From positions 124,001 to 188,000 of the forward strand of contig DAAQ01000010.1 in the NCBI GenBank assembly GCA_001701225.1: a stretch of DNA of 64,000 nucleotides, given 5' to 3'. This DNA comes from Bacteroidales bacterium H5 (lineage in GTDB: Bacteria > Bacteroidota > Bacteroidia > Bacteroidales > Muribaculaceae). This document shows, one piece after another, positions 10,201 to 18,715 of the stretch. The position numbers were made by a program, and so were the translations under genes. The notes beneath the pieces were generated by a model that was not told the origin of the DNA, made no database searches, and saw nothing but the letters and a program-made list of their open reading frames with translations. The number at the start of each line of letters is the position of its first letter. Positions within the stretch are counted from its first letter, which is position 1.

Positions 10201-11929
10201 ACGGGACAGGGTAGGGTCGTTCGGTCTTGATGTCAATGTCGAGAACACCCCCGGTGGCAAGCTGATGGCCGATGTAGGGCTTATGGTCGACTCCGTGCGC
10301 ACGATAACAGCCCACGGCGTACTCAACGACTCGACACTCGCATCTCCCTTCCTGTTGGATTTCAATATGATACAGTTCCCGCTGCGTGTGGTCAATCCGT
10401 TTATCCCCGAAGGTATGGCCACTCTGAGCGGCATGCTCAACGGCACGATGAAGATTACCGGCGACATGGCCGCGCCTGTCTTTGACGGTTATATCAATTT
10501 CGACAGCACCAATGTCAAGGTGGCAATGCTCGGCACCGAATTCAGGTTCTCGGACGAGAAGATACCCGTCGACAGCAATCTGGTATCGTTCAAGGATTTC
10601 AACATCTGGGGATGCAACAGCAATCCGCTTGCCATCAACGGCGAGGTCAATCTGCGCAGCCTCTCGGACATGAGCCTTGCGCTCGATGCCTCAGCCAGAA
10701 ACATACAGGTGGTCGGCTCAGACCGTCCCCGCGGTGCCGAGGTCTATGGCAAGGCATTCCTCGACATAGACGCGTCTGTCAAGGGCAACATGAGATATAT
10801 GGGAGTCAAGGCCGATGTCTCGCTGCTCGAGGGCACGAACGTGACCTATGTCCTCACCGATGCGGGCACAGGTATAACCCAGCAGAGCGACGACGATATG
10901 GTCAAGTTCGTCGAGTTCGCGGACACCGCGCAGGTGGCTGCCGCAGATTCGGTTGTCCAGACAGCCATGGCGATGAATGTAAGCGCCGACCTGCACATCA
11001 ACCAGGGCTCGGTCGTGAATGTCGACCTCAACACAAGCGGCTCGAACAAGGTGCAGGTGCTCTCGGCGGGAGACCTCGACTTCTCCATGTCACCCCTCAA
11101 CGGCATGCGCCTCACGGGCAGGCTCAACATTAATGGCGGATTTGTGCGCTACTCGCAGCCACCTATCCTCACCGAGAAGAATTTCCAGTTCCAGGAGGGG
11201 TCGTATGTGGCCTTCAACGGCGACGTCATGAATCCCGTGCTCAATATCCGTGCCGTCGACGTGCTCCGCGCCAATGTGACGCAGAGCGGGCAGAACTCGC
11301 GTCTGGTCAACTTCAATGTCTCGGTGGCCGTGACAAACACCCTCGAGAACATGAACGTGGCGTTTGACGTCTCGACCGACGATGACATAACCGTGCAGAA
11401 CGAGCTATCGTCGATGTCGGCCGAGCAGAGGGCAAGCCAGGCCATGAACTTGCTGCTCTACGGCCAGTACTCCGGCTCGGGCACCAAGGGCAACACCAAC
11501 CTGTCGGGCAATCCGTTGTTCTCGTTCCTCACATCGCAGCTCAACTCGTGGGCGGCAAGCAACATCAAGGGTGTAGACATCTCGTTCGGCATAGACCAGT
11601 ATGACCGCACCTACGAGGGGTCGACCTCGACCACCACGTCATACAGCTACCGTGTCTCCAAGAGCCTCTTCGACGACAGGTTCAAGATTGTAGTCGGGGG
11701 CAACTATTCGACCGACGCGAACGCCGACGAGAATTTCTCGCAGAACCTCATCAATGACATCTCGTTCGAATATATGCTCAACAGGTCGGGCACGATGTAT
11801 GTGCGCATCTTCCGCCACACGGGCTACGAGAGCATACTCGAGGGCGAGATAACGCAGACAGGCGTCGGCTTCGTGCTCAAGCGCAAGCTCAACTCGCTGT
11901 GGGAACTCATCGGCATCAAACGGGACTAA
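7211..11929 (+). CDS. tamB: Translocation and assembly module inner-membrane protein TamB
   Basis: The 1572-residue protein starts with a single membrane helix (residues 7-30, WTLLSLLVVVLLVPALLYV) followed by AsmA-like sequence (VGEATGMKVEVGRLRL). A very long run of beta-strand repeats rich in D, V and G comes next, and the final 450 residues form the TamB/DUF490 domain, ending in a beta-barrel-like GVGFVLKRKLNSLWELIG. TamB spans the periplasm and helps deliver proteins or lipids to the outer membrane. The start codon is GTG at 7211; I see no better ATG. It is followed immediately by tamL (stop at 11929, next start within 20 bp), which supports a translationally linked pair. Confidence 0.93.
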   Translation: MRKIAKIFGWTLLSLLVVVLLVPALLYVPFVQDWAVGLATRKVGEATGMKVEVGRLRLGFPLRLKVDDVTVIQANADTMLTASRAAVTVRLMPLLRKQVDVERIELDTAFYQLGNRDSVLWLRAHLDRGVIDGADMNLTTNAIGLDRADIDGVRVRLRMLEDTTATPVDTAKSTPFLIKAGLIRMSDVRYSMEMLPVIDSLGCTVDMAVLRDATVDMANKRIFGQSLRIDSVGATYLYPAPGGESAPVRKEESEPTDDSEMWTITADTLRLTARDGLYAQRGVVPMAGFDPSYIAVNDVIIEVDSFYNRGTSIRVPLRRLDATERCGLPLHAEGLFVMDDEAMRATGFSVGTLRSVLRLDAMMGMGDITTDPSVPLMLKGSGRIDPSDVALAFPDMKAMTAPLKPASLSADIDGTSGQLNIYSLDVIMPGVVRMRANGTVDHPLDPAKAGADLSVDGSLAALSDRQFAFLPIKHIPALQLKGDVDYHPGEAQGSVEVTTSGGRIAADGSWTARTEDYDADVRLDRFPVDVFMPELGIGDVTGRVRVDGKGYNPMAAGTSIDADMKIADIEYNKERYEDIALDVALHAGEATGRLVSRNPGADASLDFTALLKGDTVRYDLTGDLRDINLQTLHLSDSLNNGHATIRSAGFYEIASGGMDVTAGVSNLYWRLPGMTLSPGSPVDLSLASGNADGTKATLTNGDLDMRFSSPSPLLSFIDSLTPAISEVMAEADSMRINVRRINDLMPRFALDARMGNGNVASEILASSGIRFSTFRGAMANDSLIKLGAEVLRLDASGTRLDTVRVNVIQHGDYLVYKATVNNRPGTFDDFAHVNINGFAGFNRASVFMSQRNINGERGFNVGVNAAIADSVVSVNIVPRKPVIAYKTWTLNDSNFISLNLADKHIDADLRISSGDSYIKIFTPAHAGDSLVAGHHSHAGGQEDIIVQAANVQLQDWLSINPFAPPVKGELSANLHFTYQEPVLTGKGTISLDDLYYGRDRVGSFGLDVNVENTPGGKLMADVGLMVDSVRTITAHGVLNDSTLASPFLLDFNMIQFPLRVVNPFIPEGMATLSGMLNGTMKITGDMAAPVFDGYINFDSTNVKVAMLGTEFRFSDEKIPVDSNLVSFKDFNIWGCNSNPLAINGEVNLRSLSDMSLALDASARNIQVVGSDRPRGAEVYGKAFLDIDASVKGNMRYMGVKADVSLLEGTNVTYVLTDAGTGITQQSDDDMVKFVEFADTAQVAAADSVVQTAMAMNVSADLHINQGSVVNVDLNTSGSNKVQVLSAGDLDFSMSPLNGMRLTGRLNINGGFVRYSQPPILTEKNFQFQEGSYVAFNGDVMNPVLNIRAVDVLRANVTQSGQNSRLVNFNVSVAVTNTLENMNVAFDVSTDDDITVQNELSSMSAEQRASQAMNLLLYGQYSGSGTKGNTNLSGNPLFSFLTSQLNSWAASNIKGVDISFGIDQYDRTYEGSTSTTTSYSYRVSKSLFDDRFKIVVGGNYSTDANADENFSQNLINDISFEYMLNRSGTMYVRIFRHTGYESILEGEITQTGVGFVLKRKLNSLWELIGIKRD

Positions 11930-11947
11930 ATGCAGCATACCGATATG

Positions 11948-14236
11948 AAACATCGCATCATATATATCATCGCCGCCATCGTGGCCGCCATGCTTGCCAC
12001 AGGGTGTTCGACCACCAAGCGGCTTGGCAAGGACGACATACTCTATACCGGCCTCAAGGGGGTAGACATAGAGACGCCCGACGGTGAGAAATTCCCCTCG
12101 GGAGTGGTCTCGACGCTCGAGAATGCCGTCTCGGTCAAGCCTAACAACGCTCTGTTAGGGTCGGCCAAATACCGCATACCCATCCCTTACGGGCTGTGGG
12201 TCTACAACAACTGGCCCAATCCCAAGAGCGGATTCAAGCACTGGATATACGAGAAACTTGTCGAGGAGCCGGTACTTGTGAGCGACGTGAGGCCCGAGGT
12301 GAGGGTGCACATGCTCGACAAGCTGCTCGACGACAACGGATATTTCTCAGGCACATCGTCATACGAGCTCATACAGAAGAAGAACAAGAAGAAGGCCTCG
12401 ATACTCTACCGCATCGAGCCGGGTCAGCCCTATCTGCTCGACTCGATCGAACTGTTGCCCGACACCACGTACCTCTATCATCTCATCGATTCGGTTGCGC
12501 GGGGTTCGCGCTATCTCAAGCCCGGCTCGCGCTACTCGACCGACTCGCTGGCGGCACTGCGTGTGCAGATAGCCAATACGGTGCGCAACAGAGGATACTA
12601 TTATTTCCGTCCCGAGTATATCACATATCTCGCCGACTCGACTATCGAACGGCAGCGCATAGCCCTGCGCATGGATGTGGCCGACAACCTGCATCCATGG
12701 GCCCTCGACCGCTTCAGGACAGGCAAGATCACGACAATCGTGAACCGCAACAAGGGTGGAGGCACCCCTGACACCATCCAGACCGACAGGGGGACACTGA
12801 TACAGTTCAGGCCATCGCGGTTGCGCAAGGGGCTTGTGCCCGGCTGCATAGCCTTCCGTGAGGGGCGCACGTTCTCGGTGCGCCAGATGGACCTGACGCA
12901 GACACGCCTGTCGAGGATGGGAATATTCAACAACATCAACATATCTGTCTTCCCTGACACCACGCAGAGGGACAAGCGTCTGCTCGATGTGCTGATAGAC
13001 TGTACCTTCGACCGCCCGCTCGAGGCATCGGTCGAGGCCAATGTCTCGTCAAAGTCAAACTCCTATCTCGGCCCGGGCCTCTCGTTCGGTGTCACCAACC
13101 GTAACATTTTCGGCGGGGGCGAGCAGCTCAACGTCACCCTGACAGGCTCGTATGAGTGGCAGACGGGAAGCGGCCGCAGCTCGGCATTCAACTCGTACGA
13201 GCTGGGCCTCAACGGCACGCTGGCTTTCCCGCGGCTTCTGGCCCCGCGCTTTGTGCCCCGCTCGCGTCGCGACATCAACTGGACCCGCATCAATCTGGGC
13301 ATCGACATGCTCAACCGTCCGCACTATTTCAAGATGTATCAGTTCAACGCCGGAATCGCATACGACTGGCGGTCGTCGAGATATATCTCAAACACCTTCA
13401 CGCCATTCAAGATTTCGTACACCAAGCTGCAGCATACCACTCAGGTGTTCGATTCGATCATGAACGCCAATCCGGCCATCGCGCTCAGTTTCATGGACCA
13501 GTTCATCCCGCAGATGTCCTACTCGATGATATTCGACCGGGCCATGAACCGCAACAACACCATCAACGTGCAGGTGACGCTGCAGCAGGCCGGCAACCTG
13601 TTCTGGAGCATCTACGAGCTGTGCGGCAAGAAGGGGGAGAAGACCCTGTTCGGCACTCCGTTCTCGCAGTTTGTCAAGGGGTACGGCCAGATTGTCTACG
13701 GTCGCAGGCTGATGGGCAAGATGTGGCTGGTCAACCGTGTCGCCGTAGGTGCCGCCTATGCCTATGGCAACTCTAAGGAGGTGCCTTACAGCGAGCAGTT
13801 CTATTGTGGTGGGGCCAACTCGGTCAGGGCATTCACCGTGCGCTCTATCGGCCCCGGCTCCTATCGCGCACCGGCCGACCAGATAAACGGCTATTTCGAC
13901 CAGACAGGCAATTTCATCTTCCTCGCCAACACCGAGCTGCGTTTCCCGATACTCGGCCCGCTCGAAGGTGCAGCTTTCATTGACGCGGGGAACGTCTGGA
14001 CCCTCAAGAACGAGCCTTCTCGTCCCGGCGGACAGCTCAAGGCATCGACATTCCTGCGAGACCTGGCGCTCGGCACAGGTGTGGGCCTGAGATTCAATAT
14101 CTCCATGCTCGTCATACGCGGTGACCTCGGCATCGGCATCCATGCCCCGTACCACACCTCGCGTCGCGGATACTATAACATGGAGTCGTTCGGCAAGTCG
14201 CTCGCGTTCCATCTTGCCATAGGCTATCCTTTCTGA
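11948..14236 (+). CDS. tamL: TamL: lipoprotein member of the BamA/TamA outer-membrane family
   Basis: The 762-residue protein begins MKHRIIYIIAAIVAAMLATGC, a lipoprotein signal with a LATGC lipobox, and continues with POTRA-like segments and a C-terminal Omp85 barrel (surface antigen domain). Barrel features include YSEQFYCGGANSVRAFTVRSIGPG and the terminal AFHLAIGYPF. Bacteroidetes are known to carry a lipidated TamA variant, TamL, next to tamB, and this pair matches. An in-frame ATG at 11930 abuts the tamB stop, but the ATG at 11948 gives the normal lipoprotein signal, so I use it. It probably forms the outer-membrane half of the TAM complex with the upstream TamB. Confidence 0.92.
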   Translation, partial: KHRIIYIIAAIVAAMLATGCSTTKRLGKDDILYTGLKGVDIETPDGEKFPSGVVSTLENAVSVKPNNALLGSAKYRIPIPYGLWVYNNWPNPKSGFKHWIYEKLVEEPVLVSDVRPEVRVHMLDKLLDDNGYFSGTSSYELIQKKNKKKASILYRIEPGQPYLLDSIELLPDTTYLYHLIDSVARGSRYLKPGSRYSTDSLAALRVQIANTVRNRGYYYFRPEYITYLADSTIERQRIALRMDVADNLHPWALDRFRTGKITTIVNRNKGGGTPDTIQTDRGTLIQFRPSRLRKGLVPGCIAFREGRTFSVRQMDLTQTRLSRMGIFNNINISVFPDTTQRDKRLLDVLIDCTFDRPLEASVEANVSSKSNSYLGPGLSFGVTNRNIFGGGEQLNVTLTGSYEWQTGSGRSSAFNSYELGLNGTLAFPRLLAPRFVPRSRRDINWTRINLGIDMLNRPHYFKMYQFNAGIAYDWRSSRYISNTFTPFKISYTKLQHTTQVFDSIMNANPAIALSFMDQFIPQMSYSMIFDRAMNRNNTINVQVTLQQAGNLFWSIYELCGKKGEKTLFGTPFSQFVKGYGQIVYGRRLMGKMWLVNRVAVGAAYAYGNSKEVPYSEQFYCGGANSVRAFTVRSIGPGSYRAPADQINGYFDQTGNFIFLANTELRFPILGPLEGAAFIDAGNVWTLKNEPSRPGGQLKASTFLRDLALGTGVGLRFNISMLVIRGDLGIGIHAPYHTSRRGYYNMESFGKSLAFHLAIGYPF

Positions 14237-14270
14237 CGGCCGACAACATTAATGTGTCATGTTTTGTTCT

Positions 14271-14774
14271 ATGAATATGAACAAGACGCTTAAATATATA
14301 ATATTCTGTATCGTGATTGCCCTGATGGTGGCTGTATTTGCCGTCAGGGTCAACCGCGAGGACACTGACCCTGAGGCCGTGCCACACATAGATACCGCGA
14401 CCAACACGGCAGGCAAGGTGGATATTTCCTCGCTCAAAGGGCAGTATGTGCTGGTCAATTTCTGGGACTCGCACAATGCCGTGTCGCGCATAGCCGCGGG
14501 CGAGTACGACAGATTCCTGCGCTCGCACCGCAATTCAAACCTCAGGCTGCTGTCGGTCAATACCGATGACAACCGCCGCCTGTACGACGAGATTGTCAGC
14601 CATGACGGCCTCGACAGGTCGACCCAGTATCATATCTCTGACACGCGGCGCGGCAGCCGCACGCCAGATTATCACCCCTCTCAGGGATATGCGTCATATC
14701 TCGTCAACCCCGAAGGTAAGGTTGTTGCAGTGAATCCGTCCGTATCGCAACTCGAGAATATATTTGACGAATAG
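14271..14774 (+). CDS. Membrane-anchored thioredoxin-fold protein lacking the CXXC pair
   Basis: This protein of about 167 residues has one N-terminal hydrophobic segment (YIIFCIVIALMVAVFAV) and a TlpA/AhpC-like fold: VDISSLKGQYVLVNFWDSHNAVS, then LRLLSVNTDD and a terminal GYASYLVNPEGKVVAVNPS. In redox-active relatives the segment after NFW contains W-C-x-x-C; here it reads NFWDSHNAVS, so both cysteines are absent and disulfide exchange is not expected. It probably faces the periplasm. It begins about 34 bp after tamL and may share its transcript. The ATG at 14271 was chosen; ATGs at 14259 and 14277 are alternatives. The function is unknown. Confidence 0.75.
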   Translation: MNMNKTLKYIIFCIVIALMVAVFAVRVNREDTDPEAVPHIDTATNTAGKVDISSLKGQYVLVNFWDSHNAVSRIAAGEYDRFLRSHRNSNLRLLSVNTDDNRRLYDEIVSHDGLDRSTQYHISDTRRGSRTPDYHPSQGYASYLVNPEGKVVAVNPSVSQLENIFDE

Positions 14775-14779
14775 ATTTA

Positions 14780-14811
14780 TTTGGCGGTTTTTGTTTTTTT
14801 AACTAACTTTG
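14780..14811 (+). promoter_or_regulatory. Promoter of the yicC-gmk-nadD operon
   Basis: TTTG (14780-14783) and TAACTTTG (14804-14811) are separated by exactly 20 bp, an excellent match to the Bacteroidetes housekeeping promoter. The yicC ATG follows 27 bp later. Confidence 0.8.
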
Positions 14812-14837
14812 TGGAAATCAAAACCAGCTTAAAATCT

Positions 14838-15716
14838 ATGTTGTATTCCATGACGGGTTTCGGGAAAGGCGTCGCCGAACTCCCGGGCAAGAAAATCACG
14901 GTTGAAGTCAAGTCGCTCAACAGCAAGCAGGCCGACATAGCCATGCGTGTGCCCTCGTCGCTGCGCGGTGTCGAGCTTGAGATGCGCAACCGCGTGGCCT
15001 CCACATTGTTGAGGGGCAAGATAGATGTCACCGTGAATGTCGAGACCATGGCAGGCGAGGCACAGCAGACACTCAATATCCCTGCGTTGCGACAGTATGC
15101 CGCCCGCATCGCACAGATGCGCGACGAGCTCGGGCTGCCCGAACCCAACGATTGGTATACACTGCTGCTGAGGTTCCCGGACTCGATGAAATCGGAGGCT
15201 CCGGCCGATGCCGACGATTCGGAGAACGCCGCCGCGCTCCAGGCTCTCGACACGGCACTGAAGGCCCTGATGGACTATCGTCGCACCGAAGGCGAGAAGC
15301 TCGAGAAATTTTTTGCCCTGCGTGTCGAGCGCATAGCCACCCTGCTGGCCGAGGTGCCCAAGCATGAGGGTGAGCGCATAGAGCGCATCCGTCTGCGCAT
15401 GGAGGAGGGGCTTGCCAACCTGAACGGAGTCGAGTTTGACCGCACCCGTCTTGAGCAGGAACTCTTCTTCTTCATAGAGAAACTTGACATCAACGAGGAG
15501 AAGCAGCGCCTGGCGCAGCACCTCGAGTATTTCATGCAGACAATGAACGGCGCCGGTGATGCCGAAGGGAAGAAGCTCGGATTCATAGCCCAGGAGATGG
15601 GACGCGAGATAAACACCCTCGGCTCGAAGAGCAATCACTCGGAGATGCAGCGGCTCGTAGTGAGGATGAAGGATGAGCTGGAGCAGATTAAGGAGCAGGT
15701 GCTCAACGTATTGTAA
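14838..15716 (+). CDS. yicC: YicC family protein (endoribonuclease-like)
   Basis: The 292-residue protein begins MLYSMTGFGKG, the signature start of YicC proteins, with the N-terminal YicC domain to about 155 and the DUF1732 domain at the end (IDINEEKQRLAQHLEYF, AQEMGREINTLGSKSNH, VRMKDELEQIKEQVLNVL). E. coli YicC has been described as an endoribonuclease. The ATG at 14838 is set by the promoter just upstream and by the family start; the open frame before it is not coding. It is the first gene of a seven-gene operon and lies 10 bp before gmk, an arrangement common in many bacteria. Confidence 0.92.
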   Translation: MLYSMTGFGKGVAELPGKKITVEVKSLNSKQADIAMRVPSSLRGVELEMRNRVASTLLRGKIDVTVNVETMAGEAQQTLNIPALRQYAARIAQMRDELGLPEPNDWYTLLLRFPDSMKSEAPADADDSENAAALQALDTALKALMDYRRTEGEKLEKFFALRVERIATLLAEVPKHEGERIERIRLRMEEGLANLNGVEFDRTRLEQELFFFIEKLDINEEKQRLAQHLEYFMQTMNGAGDAEGKKLGFIAQEMGREINTLGSKSNHSEMQRLVVRMKDELEQIKEQVLNVL

Positions 15717-15726
15717 TCCTACCTGA

Positions 15727-16296
15727 ATGAAAAGAGGCAAGATCATAATAATCTCCGCACCCTCGGGGTGCGGTAAATCCACCATAATAAACGCACTGCT
15801 CGAGCGCGGCGAGATAGATATGCGCTTCTCGGTCTCGGCCACCAACCGCAGTCCGCGTCCGGGCGAGACACATGGCGTGAACTACTATTTCCTGACCGAC
15901 GAGGAATTCCGCAGCGCAATCGCGGGCGATGAGTTTGTGGAGTATGAGGAGGTCTATCCGGGCCGATATTACGGCACCCTCAAGCGCGAGGTGAGCCGTG
16001 TGGTCGAGGAGGGACATAACGTGATACTCGACATCGACGTCAAGGGTGGCGTGAATGTCAAGAAGCTCTATGGCCCTGAGGCGATAAGCATCTTTATCGC
16101 TCCCCCGAGTGTCGATGCCCTGCGGGCTCGCCTCGAAGGACGTGGCACAGAGACCCCCGAGGCGATAGCCCAGCGTGTGGGACGTGCGGAGTATGAGCTG
16201 TCGTTTGCCCCTCAGTTTGACCGCACCGTGGTCAACGATGACCTGCAGACGGCAATCGCGGAGGTTGACGGCATAATCAAGGGTTTCATCGCCTGA
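15727..16296 (+). CDS. gmk: Guanylate kinase
   Basis: This 189-residue enzyme phosphorylates GMP to GDP with ATP. The P-loop is SAPSGCGKST (residues 10-19), followed by the GMP-binding TNRSPRPGETHGVNYYF and the lid VYPGRYYGT. The DIDVKGG block and the final region are normal. The length is typical. It is second in the operon, 10 bp after yicC and 34 bp before nadD. Confidence 0.97.
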   Translation: MKRGKIIIISAPSGCGKSTIINALLERGEIDMRFSVSATNRSPRPGETHGVNYYFLTDEEFRSAIAGDEFVEYEEVYPGRYYGTLKREVSRVVEEGHNVILDIDVKGGVNVKKLYGPEAISIFIAPPSVDALRARLEGRGTETPEAIAQRVGRAEYELSFAPQFDRTVVNDDLQTAIAEVDGIIKGFIA

Positions 16297-16330
16297 GACG
16301 GATAACGCAAACTTTACAAATCACTACTGT

Positions 16331-16912
16331 ATGACCATCGGATTGTTAGGGGGCTCTTTCAACCCCGTCCACATAGGCCACATGATGCTGGCGAGCTACC
16401 TGCAGCAGTATGCGGGTTTTGACGAGGTGTGGCTGATGCTGTCGCCCCTCAATCCGCTCAAAGTCAACAGCACGGAACTGATTCCCGATGTCTATCGCCT
16501 CAAGATGCTCGATATGGCGCTGGGCGATACCAAAGGGCTGCGTGTCAACGATATCGAGCTGTCGATGCCGAGGCCGTCATATACCATCAACACCCTGCGC
16601 TATCTCTCGAAGCGTTATCCGCAGCATTCGTTCAAGGTGATAATCGGGGCTGACAACTGGAAGATATTTCAGCAGTGGAAGGATGCCGAGGACATACTGT
16701 CGGACTATGGCGTGGTCGTATATCCTCGGCCCGGCTATCCGATGGGGACTGTCTATGACGACCGCGTCGAGGTGATAAACGCCCCGGTGGCCGACATCTC
16801 GAGCACATTCATCCGCAAAGGCATAGCCCGAGGCAAGGATATGACATATTTCCTGCCATCGGGTGTATATGAATATATCAAGACAAACAGATTATATGGA
16901 CTTAAAGCCTAA
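16331..16912 (+). CDS. nadD: Nicotinate-nucleotide adenylyltransferase
   Basis: The 193-residue protein adenylates nicotinate mononucleotide in NAD synthesis. The nucleotidyltransferase motif GGSFNPVHIGH is at residues 7-17 with H14 and H17, and the second signature ISSTFIRKGIARG lies near 157-169. Other family blocks are FDEVWLMLSPLNPLK and IIGADNW. It overlaps the next gene by 17 bp, which implies translational coupling. Confidence 0.95.
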   Translation: MTIGLLGGSFNPVHIGHMMLASYLQQYAGFDEVWLMLSPLNPLKVNSTELIPDVYRLKMLDMALGDTKGLRVNDIELSMPRPSYTINTLRYLSKRYPQHSFKVIIGADNWKIFQQWKDAEDILSDYGVVVYPRPGYPMGTVYDDRVEVINAPVADISSTFIRKGIARGKDMTYFLPSGVYEYIKTNRLYGLKA

Positions 16913-17429
16913 CACCCTGAGCCTTATCGGGCTCTGCCGCGAGTATTGCTCGACCCTCGAGGGGGTCGACTCGATGGAGCCGGCACAATTTGTGGGCGCG
17001 CTGGTGCGCCTGTTGCCGCGCATCTATATCACCGCCACAGACCTGACACGCATCGTCACCATAGACGGCGATGAGGAGGGTGGCCTCGACAACTATCTCG
17101 AGGAAGACTACTATGAGTCGCTGCGCCTGAAGATCGAGAATCTGCTCGGGCCCGACGATGTGTATCTCGAGGTGTTTGAGGAGGAGATGAAATATTCGGA
17201 TACCCCTATCGGTGCCAGTGTCGCCGAGGGGCTGTGTGACCTGTTCCAGTATTTCTACAATTTCACAGAGGCGATTCGCGGTGCGCTCGGCGACGAGATG
17301 ATGGCTCAGACCATCAATTCGATGCGCGACGAGTTCGAGACGGCATGGAGCCAGACGCTGGTCAATGTGATGCGTCCGCTCAACTCGCTTGCCCATAAGG
17401 GCACCGCCGATATCGATGAAGATTATTGA
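16896..17429 (+). CDS. DUF5063 domain protein
   Basis: The 177-residue acidic, helical protein contains LVRLLPRIYI, DLFQYFYNFTEAIR and an E/D-rich middle, matching the DUF5063 family seen mainly in Bacteroidetes. The start at 16896 (MDLKPNTLSLIGL) overlaps the end of nadD by 17 bp. No catalytic motif, signal peptide or membrane helix is seen. Its place among nucleotide and NAD genes gives no firm clue to function. Confidence 0.75.
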   Translation: MDLKPNTLSLIGLCREYCSTLEGVDSMEPAQFVGALVRLLPRIYITATDLTRIVTIDGDEEGGLDNYLEEDYYESLRLKIENLLGPDDVYLEVFEEEMKYSDTPIGASVAEGLCDLFQYFYNFTEAIRGALGDEMMAQTINSMRDEFETAWSQTLVNVMRPLNSLAHKGTADIDEDY

Positions 17430-17463
17430 CAAGACTGAAGAGAAACAAAATCACATCACATAT

Positions 17464-17913
17464 ATGATACTAAAACCCGGCATTCCCGTGGGTTTCTGCA
17501 GTGACCACGCGGGCTATGAGATGAAACTGGTTATCGAGGGCTATCTCGAGGCCCAGGGCATCGAATATAAGGATTTCGGAACCTATTCGGCAGACAGCTG
17601 TGACTATGCCGACTTCGCACACCCCTGTGCCGAGGCGCTCGAGCGCGGAGAGATATATCCCGCCATCGCCCTGTGCGGTTCGGGAAACGGCATCGGCATT
17701 ACCATGAACAAGCATCAGGGCGTGCGTGCCGCACACTGCTGGAACACCGAGCTGGCCGAGCTGGCACGCCGTCACAACGACGCCAACTGCCTCGTGCTGC
17801 CCGCGCGTTTCATCGACACCGTGACAGCAATCAATATCGTGGAGACATTCCTGAACACTCCGTTTGACGGCGGACGCCATCAGCGCCGCATAGAGAAGAT
17901 TCCCGTAAGATAA
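17464..17913 (+). CDS. rpiB: Ribose 5-phosphate isomerase B
   Basis: The 149-residue RpiB/LacAB protein interconverts ribose 5-phosphate and ribulose 5-phosphate. Family blocks are FCSDHAGYEMK (residues 11-21), CGSGNGIGITMNKHQGVRAA with the active-site Cys at 71, and RRHNDANCLVLPARF. The start is the ATG at 17464; the earlier in-frame ATGs lie inside the upstream gene. It is four bp upstream of mazG and clearly in the same operon. Confidence 0.94.
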   Translation: MILKPGIPVGFCSDHAGYEMKLVIEGYLEAQGIEYKDFGTYSADSCDYADFAHPCAEALERGEIYPAIALCGSGNGIGITMNKHQGVRAAHCWNTELAELARRHNDANCLVLPARFIDTVTAINIVETFLNTPFDGGRHQRRIEKIPVR

Positions 17914-17917
17914 GCCG

Positions 17918-18715
17918 ATGCATACACGTCAGGAAAAAATCGAAGCCCTGGGGCGTGTCATAGACACTCTTGACATTCTCAGGGTCAAATGTCCGTGGGA
18001 TGCCAAGCAGACCAACGAGTCGCTGCGTCCCAATACCATCGAGGAGGTCTACGAGCTGTGTGACGCCCTCATCAAGGAGGATAACGCAAACATACGCAAG
18101 GAGCTTGGCGACGTGCTGCTGCATGTGCTCTTCTATGCGAAGATAGGCGAGGAGAAGGGCGAGTTTGACATCGCCGATGTGTGCGACGCACTCAATACGA
18201 AACTTATCTACAGGCACCCGCACGTGTTCGGCAGCACCGAGGTCAACGGCACGGACGATGTGCTGCGCAACTGGGAGGAGCTGAAGCTGAAGGAGAAAGG
18301 GGGCAACAAGACCGTCCTGTCGGGTGTTCCCGTGGCTCTTCCGGCCATGATCAAGGCCGAGCGCATCACCGAGAAGGCCGCGAATGTCGGATTTGACTGG
18401 GAGAAACGCGAGGATGTATGGGATAAGGTCAAGGAGGAGATTACAGAGTTCTCGCAGGCCGCCTCGGGCATGAGTCCCGACGAGATGGAGGCCGAGATGG
18501 GCGATGTGCTCTTTGCCGTGGTCAATGCCGCGCGCCTCTATGGCATCAATTCCGAGAACGCCCTCGAGCGCACGAACGCCAAGTTCATCAGCCGTTTCAA
18601 CCACATCGAGCGCAGGGCCAAGGAGATGGGACGTCCACTCAAGGAGCTGACCTTGGGCGAGATGGATGCCCTCTGGGACGAGGCCAAGAGGATGGAGGGT
18701 GGCGACGGGAGATGA
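17918..18715 (+). CDS. mazG: Nucleoside triphosphate pyrophosphohydrolase MazG
   Basis: The 265-residue protein has two MazG domains. The first contains CPWDAKQTNESL and EEVYELCDALIKEDNANIRK followed by ELGDVLLHVLFYA (EExxE and ExxD metal ligands). The second has KVKEEITEF and EMGDVLFAVVNAARL. MazG hydrolyses NTPs and dNTPs to monophosphates and acts in house-cleaning and stringent control. Its stop overlaps the next start by four bp (ATGA). Confidence 0.94.
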   Translation: MHTRQEKIEALGRVIDTLDILRVKCPWDAKQTNESLRPNTIEEVYELCDALIKEDNANIRKELGDVLLHVLFYAKIGEEKGEFDIADVCDALNTKLIYRHPHVFGSTEVNGTDDVLRNWEELKLKEKGGNKTVLSGVPVALPAMIKAERITEKAANVGFDWEKREDVWDKVKEEITEFSQAASGMSPDEMEAEMGDVLFAVVNAARLYGINSENALERTNAKFISRFNHIERRAKEMGRPLKELTLGEMDALWDEAKRMEGGDGR

